DNA of 64,000 nt from Helianthus annuus (lineage: Eukaryota; Streptophyta; Magnoliopsida; Asterales; Asteraceae), in contig NC_035436.2 in assembly GCF_002127325.2 (NCBI RefSeq), forward strand, positions 86,301,716-86,365,715, read 5' to 3'. Below, in pieces: positions 61,371 to 64,000 of the stretch. Within the stretch, counting starts at the first letter, position 1. Every line of letters begins with the position of its first letter. The notes beneath the pieces are model-generated. The model was not told where the DNA came from. It worked only from the letters and a program-made list of their open reading frames with translations, and made no database searches. Position numbers and translations under genes: made by a program.

Positions 61371-62915
61371 GTTTGCTTAGAACCATGACTTTGTAAGTCT
61401 TGTAAATAATCTTGGTTTCTTGAGAAAATTATTTTTGAAATCATCTACTTACAAGAATTGTATTTTGTTTACACCATTTCTACATAAGAAAACCCATTTC
61501 ATTATTCAAGTTCACGGAGACATAAAGTATGGAGATCTTGGTCTTTCACAAGATCACCACTTTAACTCACTAGATCATGTGTTCAATCATAATCTAGTTG
61601 GTTCCATATGGTGTCTAACATCACCAACACTAATAATAAATCAACACATTCAACATGTATTCTTATGTATTTATGCTTATGTGAAAGATTCATGTTCATA
61701 TTCTTTAGTGTTCTTGTGATTTTCACCATAATAAATCTTTTAACCAATCAATACATGAAGTAATAAGAGTTTATGAGGGCTCACCACTAGCAACAAGGCT
61801 AGGGAAGATTACTAGAACTTGAAGATGACAAAAGTGTTGGATAAAAGCAAACGAAGAAGGTCCTTCAAGTTCCGTGAGCACCGAGCCACGTTAGTGACCT
61901 TCTAGCACCTTAGGTAAGCCTTGAAATGGATGATCAATGGATGAAAATGGTGGTAGTGTGGTGGTGGGTGGTAGCCGTGAGGAAGAGAGGGAGAGAAGGG
62001 AAGATGGAGTGTCTTTTTGTGTGTGAGAGATGTAGGAGGATGGTGACCTTTTATAGATCCTTACTAGCATATGGCATCAAATGTTGGAATATACCCCAAC
62101 ATAATCTTATAAAATATAAGAAAGAAATCTCATGTGGGATTTTGGTCTCCCAACCGTCCAAACATAGGGGGGTAAGTGTAACATTTTTAACTACTAGTTA
62201 CATGTTTTAGTTGAAATGTAATGGTATTAGTTAGGTAATTTGTGTATTTAGTGTTTAGGAGGTGTAATATGATGTTCGGTGACCATAACTAGCTTGGAAA
62301 TATTAAAATGATGCTTCTAATATTATTTTGATGTTCCGGGTAATGTCCGGTTGTTCGGTTAGATACCGGTTCGTTAAAGTGCTAAATTGCACCGTTTAGT
62401 GTCTTTTAAGTATCCTTTTGCAACACTTTCAATTCCCGACACTTAGGGAAGTATTCTGGATGAAAAAACGTAAATTATGCATAATTTTTCAGGGTTAAAA
62501 TGCTGAATTATGGCTGATTGTAGCTGCATTTTCAGGGTTAAAATGCTGAATTAAAGTGCGTTTCGGGTGCTTTTTAGTGCGTATTTTAGCTTCCGTGATG
62601 TCTATATATAAACCCTTGTATGTACTCTTGGGTTTTAATGTATTCTTGTTGTTGGACCTACACCTAGGCTCCAATTTTATTGTCTGTCTGCTTTCTGCAG
62701 AATTGTTGACACAATGTGTCTTACCGGTGAGTTTACTAGTATTTCTGACGCAACGCGGTTCATTAATGTATAAAGTAATTCTTGTAGTATAAAACGTGCA
62801 TGAATTCACAAGTATAGTATGTAATCAGGCAATGTTGACATTTAAGCACGTAATTGCAGTCATTAAATAATAATTAAAGTGTACGGAAATTACCGGTTCT
62901 GTGCTAGTTGTCACA
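59640..62915 (-). mobile_element. Solo LTR of family A, minus strand, inserted in the 3' LTR of D
   Basis: On the minus strand it begins TGTGACAACTAG (62915) and ends GGGGTGTGATA (59640), the final CA having become TA. Flanks agtag (59635-59639) and tgtag (62916-62920) are a 5-bp target duplication with one mismatch; without the insert the D LTR reads on as at 52316-52324. Shared blocks with LTR A include the gggggtgaaatacat segment (here reversed near 60375) and the gtttcccc block near 60970. A TATA box lies at 62048-62056 (minus), 860 bases in, close to the 877 in LTR A. There is an (AT)n run at 61333-61366 and a repeated ttttcagggttaaaatgctg at 62487 and 62530. Confidence 0.92.
62048..62056 (-). 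promoter_or_regulatory. TATA box of the minus-strand solo LTR
   Basis: CTATAAAAG on the minus strand, followed leftward by a C/T-rich leader. Confidence 0.65.
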
Positions 62916-64000
62916 TGTAGCGTAGGGAATAACCTTCTGAGGTTATACCTTATGGTCACTTAGGTTTGATTAGTCGCATGATAGGTAGTTTATATGCCTT
63001 TAGTAAATTACCAAAATACCCTTTTCATACATAATTGGTAATTGAGCATATGTAACCTAAAATCTTGACACGTAACTGATTACGTAACATAATTAAACAT
63101 GTATGGGCATATAATACTTGTCATAGGACTACCTTAATGGGTCGCGATGGGTCAAAAGCACTTAGGTTAGGTTTCAATTTAGGATGTAAGCTTTGTTAAA
63201 CCATATCGCATGAGTTCCAACACTCATTTGGTTTACGAGACTTCATTCTATCCGATCCTCCGATTTAGGCGTCTATTGTTTGACTAGTGGTTCGATTACT
63301 AGGTGCTACTTGATTCCTTTGGTTTGCTTGAGGTTGTTTAAAGTTCTATTGACTGAGGATACTTTGCACTACATGTGACTACATAGTTCCCCTATTTTAC
63401 TGTTTTCAATTGTTTTGGGGTGATTCATATGTACGAAATGGTTTCAAAGTTTTAACGATGGTTTTTCAAAAACAATTAAGATGGTTTATACAAAACTAAT
63501 AACGATTTCAATAAAGTGAACAAACTTGGTGGTTGTAGTTACATAACAAATGACATTCATTAGCATTGATCAAGCCGACCAGTATTAGGTTATGGTACCA
63601 TAGGATCTGACAAATCCCGTTATTTTACTGCACCCATGGTTATGTGTGGGGGTTATGGGTAACGACTGAATCTGATGTTTGTTAACTTACCCTTTGGTGG
63701 TTTGTTAACTCGAGAAGCGAGAAGCGAGGTGGTCGAGTCACGAAGGTTTGAATGTTGTTAGCGAGACAACCATATATAGTTTTCACAAATTAAAACGAGG
63801 ATGATTTAAACGATTTTAACGAGTTAAACGATTTGGGTAAACGATTGGTTTTTGGTTAGTGATTAGATAATGGTACGGGTGTAATGTGATGAAGGCATGG
63901 TGGATACGCCACTGGTACTTCCTATATATAAGTGTTTTCATCATATTACATACCGTGGCGTAATTTAGTTCACTTGGGTAAACGATGTCACACAACGATG

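Larger units (their letters stand above)
50708..64000 (+). mobile_element. Ty3/gypsy chromovirus element D, gag deleted, right end outside window
   Basis: 5' LTR 50708-54010, primer site 54019-54030, protease to chromodomain 54585-58005, 3' LTR from 58013 to past the window end. It is a relative of element C, closely similar in pol, but with a different LTR. Most of gag is missing, pol has stops and one frameshift, and the 3' LTR carries a solo LTR of family A. It could only move with proteins from another element. Confidence 0.93.
58013..64000 (+). repeat. 3' LTR of element D, interrupted and running off the window
   Basis: Starts TATGACAACTGTG, so the first TG has become TA. It matches 50708 onward, with a solo LTR inserted at 59640-62915, a 56-base deletion (equivalent of 52527-52582) at about 63129, and a small inverted duplication at 59435-59461. 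The window ends at the point matching about 53450 of the 5' LTR. Confidence 0.93.

Noticed and set aside
62495..62809. 104-codon minus-strand frame
   Set aside because: It lies in the U3 of the solo LTR, overlaps a direct repeat, and has no recognisable product.

Overview
This window is retrotransposon-packed nuclear DNA from a flowering plant. I see no host protein-coding gene, tRNA, rRNA or CRISPR array. The polyprotein sequences (Tekay-type chromovirus gypsy elements and a SIRE/Maximus-type copia element) and their LTR sequences resemble those common in Asteraceae such as lettuce, sunflower or chrysanthemum relatives. That placement is an inference from family resemblance, not a database result.

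Layout, left to right. (1) 1-5552: 3' end of gypsy element A (broken pol, polypurine tract, 3.4 kb LTR). (2) 5553-7972: a minus-strand LTR-like block. (3) 7973-14443: non-coding repeats, including a solo LTR at 8598-10990 with a perfect 5-bp target duplication (ATTCG) inside one copy of a 125-bp tandem duplication, an LTR tail ending at 12923, and a GC-headed dispersed repeat. (4) 14444-49199: a SIRE-like copia element (LTR, gag, pol, downstream env-like gene) split by two insertions. The first is a small minus-strand non-autonomous copia-like element at 18564-20534 (duplication AGTTC). The second is gypsy element B at 21188-42868 (duplication AATTT). B is itself split by gypsy element C at 26090-37936 (duplication ATGAG). 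(5) 49200-50707: a badly decayed gypsy tail that replaces the missing end of the copia element. (6) 50708 to beyond 64000: gypsy element D, which has lost gag. Its 3' LTR carries a minus-strand solo LTR of the A family at 59640-62915.

The nesting gives a relative timetable: copia first, then B, then C. By eye the LTR pair of C differs at about ten places and that of B at about two dozen, which agrees with the order. Every element here has a broken coding region; C is the nearest to complete, with one reading frame and three nonsense codons.

Points that stand out: most LTR families here carry their own short tandem or palindromic repeat array just upstream of the TATA box; element B's gag has a 95-nt GT-AG intron-like gap whose removal restores the frame; a 19-nt perfect hairpin sits between the end of pol and the polypurine tract in all the gypsy elements; two gypsy tails carry that hairpin plus polypurine tract twice; and one truncated LTR breaks exactly at the centre of a 24-bp palindrome.
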